The notes beneath the pieces were generated by a model. That model saw nothing but the letters and a program-made list of their open reading frames with translations, was not told the origin of the DNA and made no database searches. A stretch of 64,000 bases of DNA from Proteobacteria bacterium UBA2363 (GTDB lineage Bacteria > Pseudomonadota > Gammaproteobacteria > Xanthomonadales > UBA2363), in the NCBI GenBank assembly GCA_002344355.1, contig DDTN01000019.1, positions 229,789-293,788 of the forward strand. The letters run 5' to 3'. Position numbers and translations under genes: made by a program. Below are positions 19,317 through 28,752 of the stretch, piece after piece (within the stretch, counting starts at the first letter, position 1; each line of letters begins with the position of its first letter).

Positions 19317-21658
19317 GTCCCGCCGCGCCGCCGGCCGGACCGGCACGGCGCGCGCGGACGCCGCGCTGGCTGATGCGCAGCGCCTGGCTGCTGGCGCCGC
19401 TGGCGGCGCTCGACCAGGCGCTGCCGCCGCCGATGCCCGGCACCGACGGCGGCGCGGTGGTGCTGGCGGCCGATGGCCGGCCGCTGCGCGCCTTCGCGGG
19501 TCGCGACGGCGTCTGGAGGCGGCCGGTCGACGCCGCCGCCGTATCGCCACGCTACCTCGAGGCGCTGCTCGCCTACGAGGACCGGCGCTTCCACTGGCAC
19601 CCCGGCGTCGACCCCGTGGCCATGGCACGCGCCGCCTGGCAGGCGCTGCGCGCCGGGCGGCCGGTGTCGGGCGGCTCGACGCTGACCATGCAGGTGGCGC
19701 GCATCCTGGAGCCGCCGCAGCGGCGCCGTTCGCTGGCCGCCAAGCTGCGCCAGACGCTGCGCGCGCTGCAACTGGAACGGCGCCTGGACAAGGCGGCGAT
19801 CCTCGGCCTGTACCTCGACCACGCGCCGTTCGGGGGACCGGTCGAAGGCGTCGGCGCGGCCAGCTGGGCCTGGCTCGGCAAGGATCCGGGCCAGCTCAGC
19901 CACGCCGAAGCGGCGCTGCTGGTGGTGCTGCCGCAGGCCCCGGGGCGGAACCGGCCGGACCGCCACCCCGAACGGGCCCGCGCCGCCCGCGACAAGGTGC
20001 TGGCACGGCTGGCCGACACCGGCACCTGGCCGGCCGGCGTGGTCGCCGAGGCGCGCCAGGAGCCCGTGCTGGCGCGCCGCCTGCGCGCGCCCACGCAGGC
20101 CGCCCTGCTCGCGCAACGCCTGCGCAGCCGCGATCCGGCCGCGCCGGTGATCGCGACCCTGGTCGACGCCGACCTGCAGGCTGCCCTGGAGGAACGCGTG
20201 CGCCAGTGGCTGCGGCCGCTGCCGCCGCGCACCTCGGCGGCGCTGCTGGTGATCGACAACCACGACCTCGCGGTGCGGGCCTACGTCGGCTCCGGCGCCT
20301 TCGGCGATCCCGAGCGCCTCGGCCACGTCGACATGGTGCGCGCCCGGCGCTCGCCCGGTTCGACGCTCAAGCCCTTCCTGTACGGCCTGGCGATCGACGA
20401 CGGCCTGATCCACACCGGCAGCCTGCTGGTCGATGCGCCCTTCGCGTTCGACGGCTACCGGCCCGGCAACTTCGACAGCGCCTTCCGCGGCCCGGTCACG
20501 GCCGCGCAGGCGCTGCGGCTGTCCCTCAACGTGCCGGCCGTGGACCTGCTCGACCGGGTCGGGCCGGCCCGTTTCGCTGCCCGCCTGCGCCACGGCGGCC
20601 TGCGCCTCGACCTGCCGCGTGCCGCCACCCCGAACCTGGCCATGGTGCTGGGCGGCACCGCCACCTCGCTGGAGGAACTGGTCGGCGCCTATCGCGCCCT
20701 GGCGCACGATGGCCTCGCCGGCCGGCCGCGGCTGCGTAGCCAGGATCCGATCGAGCAGCGCCGCCTGCTGAGCCCCGGGGCCGCCAGCCTGGTGCGCGCG
20801 ATGCTGGTCGCGCCGACGCCGGCGGGCGGCGCGCCGACCGGCCCGCCGGGCCTGGTCGCGAAAACCGGGACCAGCTGGGGTTACCGGGATGCCTGGGCGA
20901 TCGGCGTGCTCCCCGGCCATACCCTGGGAATCTGGATCGGTCGGCCCGATGGCACCCCGCAACCCGGACAGTTCGGGGCGATCACCTCCCTGCCCCTGCT
21001 GGAGTCGGTGGCGGCCGCCCTGCCGCGCCGGCCCGGCGCGCGCTGGCAGGACGATGCCGGCGTCGAGCGGCTCGAGGTGTGCTGGCCCTCGGGACTGCCG
21101 GCCGATGCCGACCCGCAGGCGCCCTGCCCGGAACGGCAGCCGGCCCTGCTGCTGGCCGGACAGCGGCCGCCGCCCCTGCCCGACCGGCTGGCCCCCGGCG
21201 CCGGCGCCGAGCTCGCCATCCTGCTCGACGCCGACGGCCGCCGGCGCCGCCCGGACTGCGCGCAGGGCCAGGCGCTCACGCCGAGGCGCCTGCCGCGGTG
21301 GCCGCTGCTCGCCCAGCCCTGGCTCGACCCGCAGCGGCAGCGCGCGGCGCGTCCGCCGCCGTGGGCGCCCGGCTGCGGGCAGCCCCCGCACCGGGCCGCC
21401 GGCCAGCTCCGCCTGGCCGGCGTGGTCGACGGCGCGACGCTGAAGCCGGCGCCCGGCGGCGATGGCTCGGTGAACCTGCGCCTGGTCGCCGACGGCGGCG
21501 AGGGTCGCCTGTGGTGGCTGCTCGACGATCGCCTGCTCGCCGAGCGCGCCAGCGGCCTTGCGCTGGACCTGCGCCTGGAACGCCCCGGCCGGCACCGCCT
21601 GGTCGTGCTGGATGCCGCCGGACGCCACGCCAGCGCACGGTTCCAGGTGATCGAGTGA
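19313..21658 (+). CDS. pbpC: Penicillin-binding protein 1C
   Basis: 781 residues from a GTG at 19313 that overlaps the A2M stop (GTGA); an ATG at 19373, directly before the membrane anchor, is an alternative. Order: membrane segment (about 22-40), GT51 transglycosylase with catalytic Glu89 in YEDRRFHWHPGVDP and GGSTLTMQVAR, then transpeptidase with SPGSTLK (Ser350, Lys353), SLN (SLNVPAV) and KTGTSWG (Lys517). A C-terminal beta-sandwich (BiPBP_C) covers the last 90 residues (LRLAGVVDGATLKP...). It polymerises and crosslinks peptidoglycan in the periplasm. All catalytic motifs are intact. Confidence 0.95.
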   Translation: MSPAAPPAGPARRARTPRWLMRSAWLLAPLAALDQALPPPMPGTDGGAVVLAADGRPLRAFAGRDGVWRRPVDAAAVSPRYLEALLAYEDRRFHWHPGVDPVAMARAAWQALRAGRPVSGGSTLTMQVARILEPPQRRRSLAAKLRQTLRALQLERRLDKAAILGLYLDHAPFGGPVEGVGAASWAWLGKDPGQLSHAEAALLVVLPQAPGRNRPDRHPERARAARDKVLARLADTGTWPAGVVAEARQEPVLARRLRAPTQAALLAQRLRSRDPAAPVIATLVDADLQAALEERVRQWLRPLPPRTSAALLVIDNHDLAVRAYVGSGAFGDPERLGHVDMVRARRSPGSTLKPFLYGLAIDDGLIHTGSLLVDAPFAFDGYRPGNFDSAFRGPVTAAQALRLSLNVPAVDLLDRVGPARFAARLRHGGLRLDLPRAATPNLAMVLGGTATSLEELVGAYRALAHDGLAGRPRLRSQDPIEQRRLLSPGAASLVRAMLVAPTPAGGAPTGPPGLVAKTGTSWGYRDAWAIGVLPGHTLGIWIGRPDGTPQPGQFGAITSLPLLESVAAALPRRPGARWQDDAGVERLEVCWPSGLPADADPQAPCPERQPALLLAGQRPPPLPDRLAPGAGAELAILLDADGRRRRPDCAQGQALTPRRLPRWPLLAQPWLDPQRQRAARPPPWAPGCGQPPHRAAGQLRLAGVVDGATLKPAPGGDGSVNLRLVADGGEGRLWWLLDDRLLAERASGLALDLRLERPGRHRLVVLDAAGRHASARFQVIE

Positions 21659-21711
21659 GCGGTTCGTCCGGCCTGACTGGAGGCCCGGGCCGTCAGGGAC
21701 GCCGGAGACCC

Positions 21712-21730
21712 TCGGCACGGACCGTGCCGA
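21712..21730. promoter_or_regulatory. Perfect 9-bp palindrome in the tyrS leader region
   Basis: TCGGCACGG and CCGTGCCGA are exact reverse complements around one central base, in the 155-base gap between pbpC (ends 21658) and tyrS (starts 21814). No T tract follows on either strand, so it is not a classical terminator. Its symmetry would suit an operator or a leader hairpin. A weaker dyad (CCTGAC/GTCAGG) lies just upstream. Confidence 0.35.
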
Positions 21731-21813
21731 CCCGGACCACCGGATCGCCGGATGCCCGACGCTGATAAGCTTCGCGGTCCCCCGAACCGGCCCCCGGCCA
21801 CGCGCGCACGCCC

Positions 21814-23094
<1,281 letters not shown>

Positions 23095-23480
23095 GTCCCT
23101 TCCGCGCCCCCCGGGGCGCGACCGGCGACCGGCGCCCCGGTGCCGCCGGGTGCCGGGAACGCCTCGGCCTCCCCGTCGCACATGCGGACGCGCACCCGGC
23201 TGCGCTCCGGACCCTAGCCGTATCGCACGATCGCCATGGACCGGACCGGACCCGCGCCGATGCCGCTGCGGCGGCCTCGGGATGCGCGCAGGCGGGGCCG
23301 GCCGGTCGCGCCCGCGTGCCGCTGCGTGCCGCGGCGCGCGGGCGGGTGCCGGAAACGGAAAGGCCACCGGGACGGATCCCGGTGGCCTGGTCGCACCGTC
23401 GGCGGGTCGAGGTCCGCCGCCGGCTTGATGGCTTGTCCCGGGCGGCGTCGGACGCCGCCCGGGTGATGCCCGGCCGCCTG
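23095..23480. other. Intergenic region between convergent tyrS and subtilisin genes
   Basis: 386 bases without a credible gene. Apart from the bidirectional-looking hairpin at 23361-23388, only GC-rich non-coding sequence is seen; reading frames through it are Arg/Pro-rich shadows. Confidence 0.6.
23361..23388 (-). terminator. Rho-independent terminator of the subtilisin gene
   Basis: A perfect 12-bp stem (23361-23372 with 23377-23388) around a CGGA loop. Read on the minus strand it is followed by TTTCCGTTTCC, a weak U-rich tract. It lies about 92 bases after the stop of the minus-strand subtilisin. On the plus strand no T tract follows. Confidence 0.72.
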
Positions 23481-25577
23481 CTAGAACTGCAGGCTCCAGC
23501 TGTCGATGTAGCCGATGTCGCCGTTGGCGGCATCGTAGACGCGCAGCCGCCAGGTGCCGTTGGCCGGTACCGCCGAGGCGTTGATCGTGTAGCTGGTGAT
23601 GATGTTGTCTGCGCTGCCGCCGGTGCGGTTGTGCACGCGCCAGCTGGTGCCGTTCGGCGCCACCACGTCGACGCGCAGGTCGCCGATGTAGGTGTGGATG
23701 ATGCGCACGTTGACGGTCAGCGACGACGGACCGTTGCCGGTGCGGTTGACCGCGATCGGGCTCTCGGTGGTCTGCAGGTCGCGGATCTGGTAGTCGGCGG
23801 TGTTCTCGAAGAAGCTCTGCTGGCCACCGCCGCCGGCGGTGAAGCTGCCGACCAGGGAGACGCCGGAGAAGGCCGAGTAGCCGCGCACCATGACGTGCCA
23901 GGTGCCCGCCGCCGGGGCGGCGATGGTGCAGGTCTCGTTGTTGCCGGACAGGTACGGCCGGCAGGTGTAGGTGCTGGTGGTCGGCGCCGTGCCCTGGCGG
24001 ACGTAGAGGTCGGCGTCGCCGGTGCCGCCGCTGATCTGGAACACCAGGTTGGTCGCGCCGGACGGCACCTCCATGGTGAAGCGCAGTTCGGTGCCGGTGC
24101 TGCCGGACAGGCCGGTGACCGGCACGCCGTTGCTCAGCACGTTGGACGGCGGCGGCGGCGGGGGCGGCGGCGTCCCGCCGCCGGCGGCCTGCACGGCGGC
24201 CAGGGCATTGACGATGCCGGTGCCGCAGCCCGAGCAGGTGGCCGGGAAGGCGCGAGCGGTCGACTTCAGGGTCGACTCGATCTGCGCCGGCGTCATCGAC
24301 GGGTTGACCTGCAGCATCAGCGCGGCGGCGCCGGCGACGTGCGGGGTGGCCATGCTGGTGCCCTGGTAGAAGGCGTAGCTGGCGCTGCCCGGCGTGGTGG
24401 TGCCGGTGTTGAGGGTCGACAGCACGCCGGTGCCGCCGCCGCCGGGGGCGGCGACGTCGACCACCGTGCCGAAGTTGGAGTACGAGGCCTTGCCGCCGTT
24501 GCGGCCGACCGCCGCCACCGCCACCACGTTGTTGCAGTTGGCAGGCCGCGAGTTGCTGGCGTTCTGGTTCTCGTTGCCGGCGGCGACCACGACCACCGAG
24601 CCGCGCCCGACCGCCGAGTTGATGGCGTTCTGGTAGGTGGTGCCGCAGCTGCCGCCGCCGCCCAGGCTCATGTTGATGACCTTGGCCGGGGTGGCGTTGG
24701 CCGGGACGCCCGAGACGCTGCCGCCCGAGGCCCAGACGATGGCGTCGGCGATGTCGGCCAGGGTGCCGCCGCAGGCGCCGAGCACGCGCAGGTGCTGGAC
24801 CTTGGCGCCGAAGGCGACGCCGGCGACGCCGGTCGAGTTGTTGGTGACCGCGGCGACGGTGCCCGCGACATGGGTGCCGTGCCAGCTCGAGTTCTGCGCC
24901 GAATGCGCGTAGCCGCACTGGTTGGCGGTGATCCAGTCGCCCTCGTCCTGCGGATTGGCGTCGCGGCCGTTGCCGTCGCGCGCCGTGGTCGCGCTGCTGA
25001 TGAAGTCGTAGCCGGCGACGGTGTTGCCGTTGAGGTCCGGGTGGCTGGTGCTGCCGGTGTCGAGCACCGCGACCACCACGCCGGCGCCGGTGGCGATGTC
25101 CCAGGCCTGCGGCAGGTTGAGGCCGCCCGCGGCCTCGAAATAGTGCCACTGCTCGCCGTAGCGGGTGTCATTGGGCGTCAGCGCCCGCTGCATGATGGCG
25201 TTCGGCTCGACGTAGGCGACGTCGGGATCGGCGGCGATCATCTCCATGATCGACAGGGCGTCCAGGCGGCTGGCGTTGCCGCCGCCGAAGTCGATCAGCT
25301 CGCCGCCGGCCGCCAGCTGGCGGACATGGCTGGCGCGCGCGCCGAGGCGGCCGCCGACGCGGTCGGCGAGCGCCTGCACGGCGGCCGGGTCGCTGGCGGC
25401 GCGGGTGCCCGCGTGGAAATGGACGATGAAGCCCTCGTACTGCTGTCCCGGCGCCAGGGCGCTGGTGTTGATGCGCGAGGCGGTCGGGCTGGCCAGGGCG
25501 CCGGCACTGAAGGCGGCGCCGAGGACGAACGCAAGGGCGAGCGCGCGACCGGGGCCGCGGGCGGGGTTGGATTGCAT
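23481..25577 (-). CDS. Secreted subtilisin-like serine protease (S8) with PPC and P domains
   Basis: 698 residues. Signal peptide about 1-29, an I9-type propeptide (about 45-126, ending PDVAYVEPNAIMQ), then the S8 domain with Asp173 (VAVLDTGSTSHPDL), His233 (SWHGTHVAGT), oxyanion Asn335 (AAGNEN) and Ser408 (GTSMATPHVAG). An eight-proline linker (470-477) leads to a pre-peptidase C-terminal domain (about 484-580; DADLYVRQG, WHVMVRGYSAFSGVSL) and a proprotein-convertase P-type domain (590-698; LTVNVRIIHTYIGDLRVDV). This is an extracellular protease of the kind secreted by predatory or lytic Xanthomonadales. The start at 25577 directly precedes the signal peptide. Single-gene unit with its own terminator. 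Confidence 0.94.
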   Translation of the reverse strand: MQSNPARGPGRALALAFVLGAAFSAGALASPTASRINTSALAPGQQYEGFIVHFHAGTRAASDPAAVQALADRVGGRLGARASHVRQLAAGGELIDFGGGNASRLDALSIMEMIAADPDVAYVEPNAIMQRALTPNDTRYGEQWHYFEAAGGLNLPQAWDIATGAGVVVAVLDTGSTSHPDLNGNTVAGYDFISSATTARDGNGRDANPQDEGDWITANQCGYAHSAQNSSWHGTHVAGTVAAVTNNSTGVAGVAFGAKVQHLRVLGACGGTLADIADAIVWASGGSVSGVPANATPAKVINMSLGGGGSCGTTYQNAINSAVGRGSVVVVAAGNENQNASNSRPANCNNVVAVAAVGRNGGKASYSNFGTVVDVAAPGGGGTGVLSTLNTGTTTPGSASYAFYQGTSMATPHVAGAAALMLQVNPSMTPAQIESTLKSTARAFPATCSGCGTGIVNALAAVQAAGGGTPPPPPPPPSNVLSNGVPVTGLSGSTGTELRFTMEVPSGATNLVFQISGGTGDADLYVRQGTAPTTSTYTCRPYLSGNNETCTIAAPAAGTWHVMVRGYSAFSGVSLVGSFTAGGGGQQSFFENTADYQIRDLQTTESPIAVNRTGNGPSSLTVNVRIIHTYIGDLRVDVVAPNGTSWRVHNRTGGSADNIITSYTINASAVPANGTWRLRVYDAANGDIGYIDSWSLQF

Positions 25578-25802
25578 CGGTGACTCCCTCCGGATGATGT
25601 GTCGTGATGGACCCCGACCGACGCGGTCGGACGGGGCTAGGCCATCCATGACCCGACGCGGCGACCGGCGCCCTCCAGCACCGGCGCGACCCTCCCTCCA
25701 GGACGGATCGCGCGACCGCGTCGAGCCGGACATTAGCAGCTCCGGATTTGCATGTGTGTCAGGAAATGGGGCGTCCCGACAACATTTTTCGTGATGCAGT
25801 TC

Positions 25803-26549
25803 TCAGAACGACGCCAGCAGGGCGTCGATCAGCGCCGGCAGCCGGGCGGTCGCCTGTTCCATGTTGCCGAGCACGTCGGCCATGGTGATCTCGGCGTCGC
25901 CGCCACAGCCCGCCGCCCAGTTCGCGACGACCGCCACGCAGGCGTAGGCCATGCCCAGTTCCCGGGCCAGCGCCGCCTCCGGCATGCCGGTCATGCCGAC
26001 CAGGTCGCAGCCGTCGGCGGCCAGCCGGCGGATTTCCGCCCGGGTCTCCAGGCGCGGGCCCTGGGTGGCGCCGTAGGTGCCGCCGTCGACCAGGTCCAGT
26101 CCCGCCGTGCGGCCCGCGTCCAGCAGCGCGGCGCGCAGGCCGGCGTCGTAGGGCCAGGACAGGTCGACATGCTCGACCGGGTTGCCGCCGCCTGCGAACG
26201 TGTGCGCCCTGCCCCAGGTGTAGTCGATCAGCTGGTCGGGAACGACCAGCGCCTGCGGCGGCATGCGTTCGCCGATGCCGCCGACGGAATTGACCGCCAG
26301 CACCCGGCGCGCGCCCAGAGAGTGCAGGGCCCAAAGGTTGCCGCGGTAGTTGATCTCGTGCGGCGCCAGCACGTGGTTCTCGCCATGGCGCGCCAGGAAC
26401 AGGACCCGCCGGCCGTGCAGCACGCCGGACACCACCGCGTCGCTGGGCGGGCCGTAGGGGGTCTCCACCAGGTGCCGCTGCACGTCCTGCAGGCGCGCCA
26501 GCCGGTACACGCCAGTGCCGCCGATGATCGCCAGGTCGACCGCGCTCAT
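25803..26549 (-). CDS. mtnP: S-methyl-5'-thioinosine/thioadenosine phosphorylase
   Basis: 248 residues of the MTAP/PNP phosphorylase fold: LAIIGGTGVYRL at the N-terminus, phosphate-site RHGENHVLAPHEINYR, VNSVGGIGERMPP, TQGPRLETRAEI and GMTGMPEAALARE. The residues around the purine site (TGMPEAALAREL, DQLIDYTWGRAHTF) resemble the Pseudomonas PA3004 type, which prefers methylthioinosine and releases hypoxanthine. That specificity call is from remembered similarity. Its start overlaps the stop of hpt by 4 bases, so the hypoxanthine product and its salvage enzyme are co-translated. It recycles the methylthio-ribose moiety left from polyamine and autoinducer synthesis. Confidence 0.88.
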   Translation of the reverse strand: MSAVDLAIIGGTGVYRLARLQDVQRHLVETPYGPPSDAVVSGVLHGRRVLFLARHGENHVLAPHEINYRGNLWALHSLGARRVLAVNSVGGIGERMPPQALVVPDQLIDYTWGRAHTFAGGGNPVEHVDLSWPYDAGLRAALLDAGRTAGLDLVDGGTYGATQGPRLETRAEIRRLAADGCDLVGMTGMPEAALARELGMAYACVAVVANWAAGCGGDAEITMADVLGNMEQATARLPALIDALLASF

Positions 26550-27103
26550 GCCGGCTCCTCCGCCATCGCATGGATGGCCGCCAGGTTGCGGCCGTGGCCA
26601 TGCCAGTCCATGCCGTAGCCGAACACGTAGCGGTCGGGCACCACCAGGCCGACGTAGTCGGCGTCGATGCCCGGCGCCCGCCGGTCGTGGTGCTTCTCGG
26701 TGAGCACCGCGATGCGCACGCTTGCCGCGCCCTGTGCCAGGCAGTGGTCGCGGATCGCCAGCAGCGTGTGTCCCTCGTCGAGGATGTCGTCGACCAGCAG
26801 CACGTGCCGGCCGCCCATGGCCACCACCGGGCGGCGCAGCCAGTTCAGCGCGGCGCCCTCGGTGCCTCGGTAGCGGCTGGCATGCACGTAGTCGAAGTCG
26901 AAGTCGGTGGCGCAGGCCAGCGCCAGGCCGGAGGCGAAGAACTGCCCGCCGTGCATCACCGTGAGGAACACCGGGCGGACCGCAGCGCGGTAGTCGGCAT
27001 CGATGCGGCGCGCCATCGAGGCGATCGCCGCGGCCACGGCGGCGGCGTCGTGGATGCAGTCGGCGCTGGCCAGCACCTCGGGGAACGTGGTCGGCGGATT
27101 CAT
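26546..27103 (-). CDS. hpt: Hypoxanthine-guanine phosphoribosyltransferase
   Basis: 185 residues of the type I PRTase fold. The PRPP-binding loop is HVLLVDDILDEGHTL; a flexible-loop region follows FLTVMHGGQFFASGLALA, and the C-terminal VVPDRYVFGYGMDWHG hood holds the purine. It converts hypoxanthine or guanine plus PRPP to IMP or GMP. Start at 27103 has GGAGG seven bases upstream; an ATG 4 codons earlier is weaker. The ATGA overlap with mtnP couples it to the phosphorylase that probably supplies hypoxanthine. nagZ lies 170 bases upstream. Confidence 0.92.
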   Translation of the reverse strand: MNPPTTFPEVLASADCIHDAAAVAAAIASMARRIDADYRAAVRPVFLTVMHGGQFFASGLALACATDFDFDYVHASRYRGTEGAALNWLRRPVVAMGGRHVLLVDDILDEGHTLLAIRDHCLAQGAASVRIAVLTEKHHDRRAPGIDADYVGLVVPDRYVFGYGMDWHGHGRNLAAIHAMAEEPA

Positions 27104-27273
27104 GCTGGCCTCCATTGGAGCGGACTGTGGGAATTGCGCAGCGCGGCGCGGCGGCGCGCACGCCAGGCCGGCACTGTACCGGGGCCGCGCCGCCCCGCGC
27201 GCGGCTGCGGCGTGGCCGGCGGCTGCGCGCGCCGCGGCGCTGTCCGGCATGGCGGCCAGCCGTCCATGGCCGG

Positions 27274-28275
27274 TCAGGCGGACAACGCCGTCAGCGCGTC
27301 CACGATCTCGCCGTGACGCGCGGCCAGCGCATCCGCGCCGGACGCCGGCGGGCGGCCGGCCAGGGCGGCCAGGCGCTCGCTGGTCTCGTCGACGTGGTCG
27401 TGGGGGACGGCATCGATGGCCGCCTCGACCTGGCCGGGCTGGCAGGCCAGGACGACATCGCAGCCGGCCTCCAGGTGCTGGCGGACGCGCTGGCCGACCG
27501 CGCCGACGCCCTCGGCGGCGACCATCGCGATGTCGTCGCTGAACACGATACCGTCGAAGCCCATCGCGTCGCGCAGCACGTGGCGGATCCAGCGCTCGGA
27601 GTAGCCCGCCGGCAGCGCGTCGACCTGCGGGTAGGTGACGTGCGCCATCATCATGGCGTCCACGCCGGCGCGGACCGCGGCGCGGAACGGCACCAGGTCG
27701 CAGGCCTCCAGGGTCGCCCAGGGCCGCCGGTCGATCGCGGCATCGTGGTGGGTGTCCTCGAGCACCGAACCGTGTCCGGGGAAGTGCTTGCCGGTGGCCG
27801 CCATGCCCGCCGCGTGCATGCCCTCGATGTAGGCGGCGGCGAGCGCCGCGCAGGCCTCCGGGTCGGCGTCGAAGGCGCGCTCGCCGATCGCCCGGTTGCC
27901 GCAGCGCAGGTCGAGCACCGGCGCGAAGCTCAGGTCGATGTCCAGCGCCCGCATCTGCGAGGCCATCAGCCAGGCGTGGTCGCGCGCCAGGGCGCACGCG
28001 CGCTCCGGCTCGGAGGCCCACAGCGCGCCGATCCGGGCCAGCGCGGGCAGCGGCCCGAAGCCGTCCCGGAACCGTTGCACCGGACCGCCCTCCTGGTCGA
28101 CGCACAGCAGCAGCGGCGCCTCGCGGACCTCGCGAAGCTGCGCCACCAGGGCCCCGACCTGCGCGCGGTCCGCGATGTTGCGGGCGAACAGGATGACGCC
28201 GGCCACCACGGGATGTTGAAGCCAGCGCTGCTCGTGCGCCGCCAGGGTGGTGGTCTCGATGCCGATGATCAGCAT
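27274..28275 (-). CDS. nagZ: Beta-N-acetylhexosaminidase NagZ
   Basis: 333 residues, glycoside hydrolase family 3, single TIM-barrel as in Gram-negative NagZ. Visible: LCVDQEGGPVQRFRDGF, the family motif KHFPGHGSVLEDTHHD with the catalytic-loop His/Asp pair, and the nucleophile Asp in GIVFSDDIAM. It removes GlcNAc from anhydromuropeptides in the cytosol during wall recycling, a step that can feed beta-lactamase regulation. Its start overlaps the CYTH gene's stop by 7 bases. Confidence 0.94.
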   Translation of the reverse strand: MLIIGIETTTLAAHEQRWLQHPVVAGVILFARNIADRAQVGALVAQLREVREAPLLLCVDQEGGPVQRFRDGFGPLPALARIGALWASEPERACALARDHAWLMASQMRALDIDLSFAPVLDLRCGNRAIGERAFDADPEACAALAAAYIEGMHAAGMAATGKHFPGHGSVLEDTHHDAAIDRRPWATLEACDLVPFRAAVRAGVDAMMMAHVTYPQVDALPAGYSERWIRHVLRDAMGFDGIVFSDDIAMVAAEGVGAVGQRVRQHLEAGCDVVLACQPGQVEAAIDAVPHDHVDETSERLAALAGRPPASGADALAARHGEIVDALTALSA

Positions 28276-28745
28276 GTTCGGTTGCTCCAGCGCGAGTAGG
28301 GCTCGCGCACCAGGTTGACGTTGTAGTAGCGGGGGTCGTCGGTGACCTCGCGCCCCAGCCAGGGCGGCCGCGGAAACCCGGCATCGACACGGGCCAGCTC
28401 GAGCTCGGCGACGATCAGCCCGGCGTTGTCGCCCTCGAACTCGTCGACCTCGAAGCGGTGGCCCGCCACCGGCACGATGTGCCGGGTCTTGGCCAGCAGC
28501 GGTCCGGCGCACAGCGCCAGCAACTCGCCGGCATCCGCCGCCGGGACCGGGTACTCGAACTCGCTGCGCAGCGGGCCCAGGCTGCGCGACTTGATGTTGA
28601 GGCTGCCGGCGCCGTCGCTCAGGCGCACACGGACGGAGCAGGCATCGCCGCCCAGCCAGCCCTGGACGATCCGGATGCTGCGCTCGACGTCCTGCCGCCA
28701 GCCCTCGCCGGCGATCAGGAACTTGCGTTCGATCTCGGTCGCCAT
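28269..28745 (-). CDS. CYTH-domain protein (inorganic triphosphatase/adenylate cyclase-like)
   Basis: 158 residues, one CYTH domain. The N-terminal ExExK signature is present (EIERKF, Glu4-Glu6-Lys8), followed by VRVRLSDG and LNIKSRS basic strands and the acidic VDEFEGDNAGLIVAELEL strand that binds metal. Bacterial members of this short type are usually triphosphatases acting on inorganic triphosphate or nucleoside triphosphates; class IV adenylate cyclase activity is a known alternative. It lies 7 bases downstream of rlmD and overlaps nagZ, so it is in the middle of a tight minus-strand operon. Confidence 0.88.
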   Translation of the reverse strand: MATEIERKFLIAGEGWRQDVERSIRIVQGWLGGDACSVRVRLSDGAGSLNIKSRSLGPLRSEFEYPVPAADAGELLALCAGPLLAKTRHIVPVAGHRFEVDEFEGDNAGLIVAELELARVDAGFPRPPWLGREVTDDPRYYNVNLVREPYSRWSNRTC

Positions 28746-28752
28746 GGCCGCC

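Noticed and set aside
15717..19628. A very long antisense reading frame (about 1300 codons) opposite the alpha-2-macroglobulin and pbpC genes
   Set aside because: Its translation is Arg/Gln/Ala-rich and has no recognisable motif, while the sense proteins are complete and classified. Antisense frames of this length are common where G+C is extreme.
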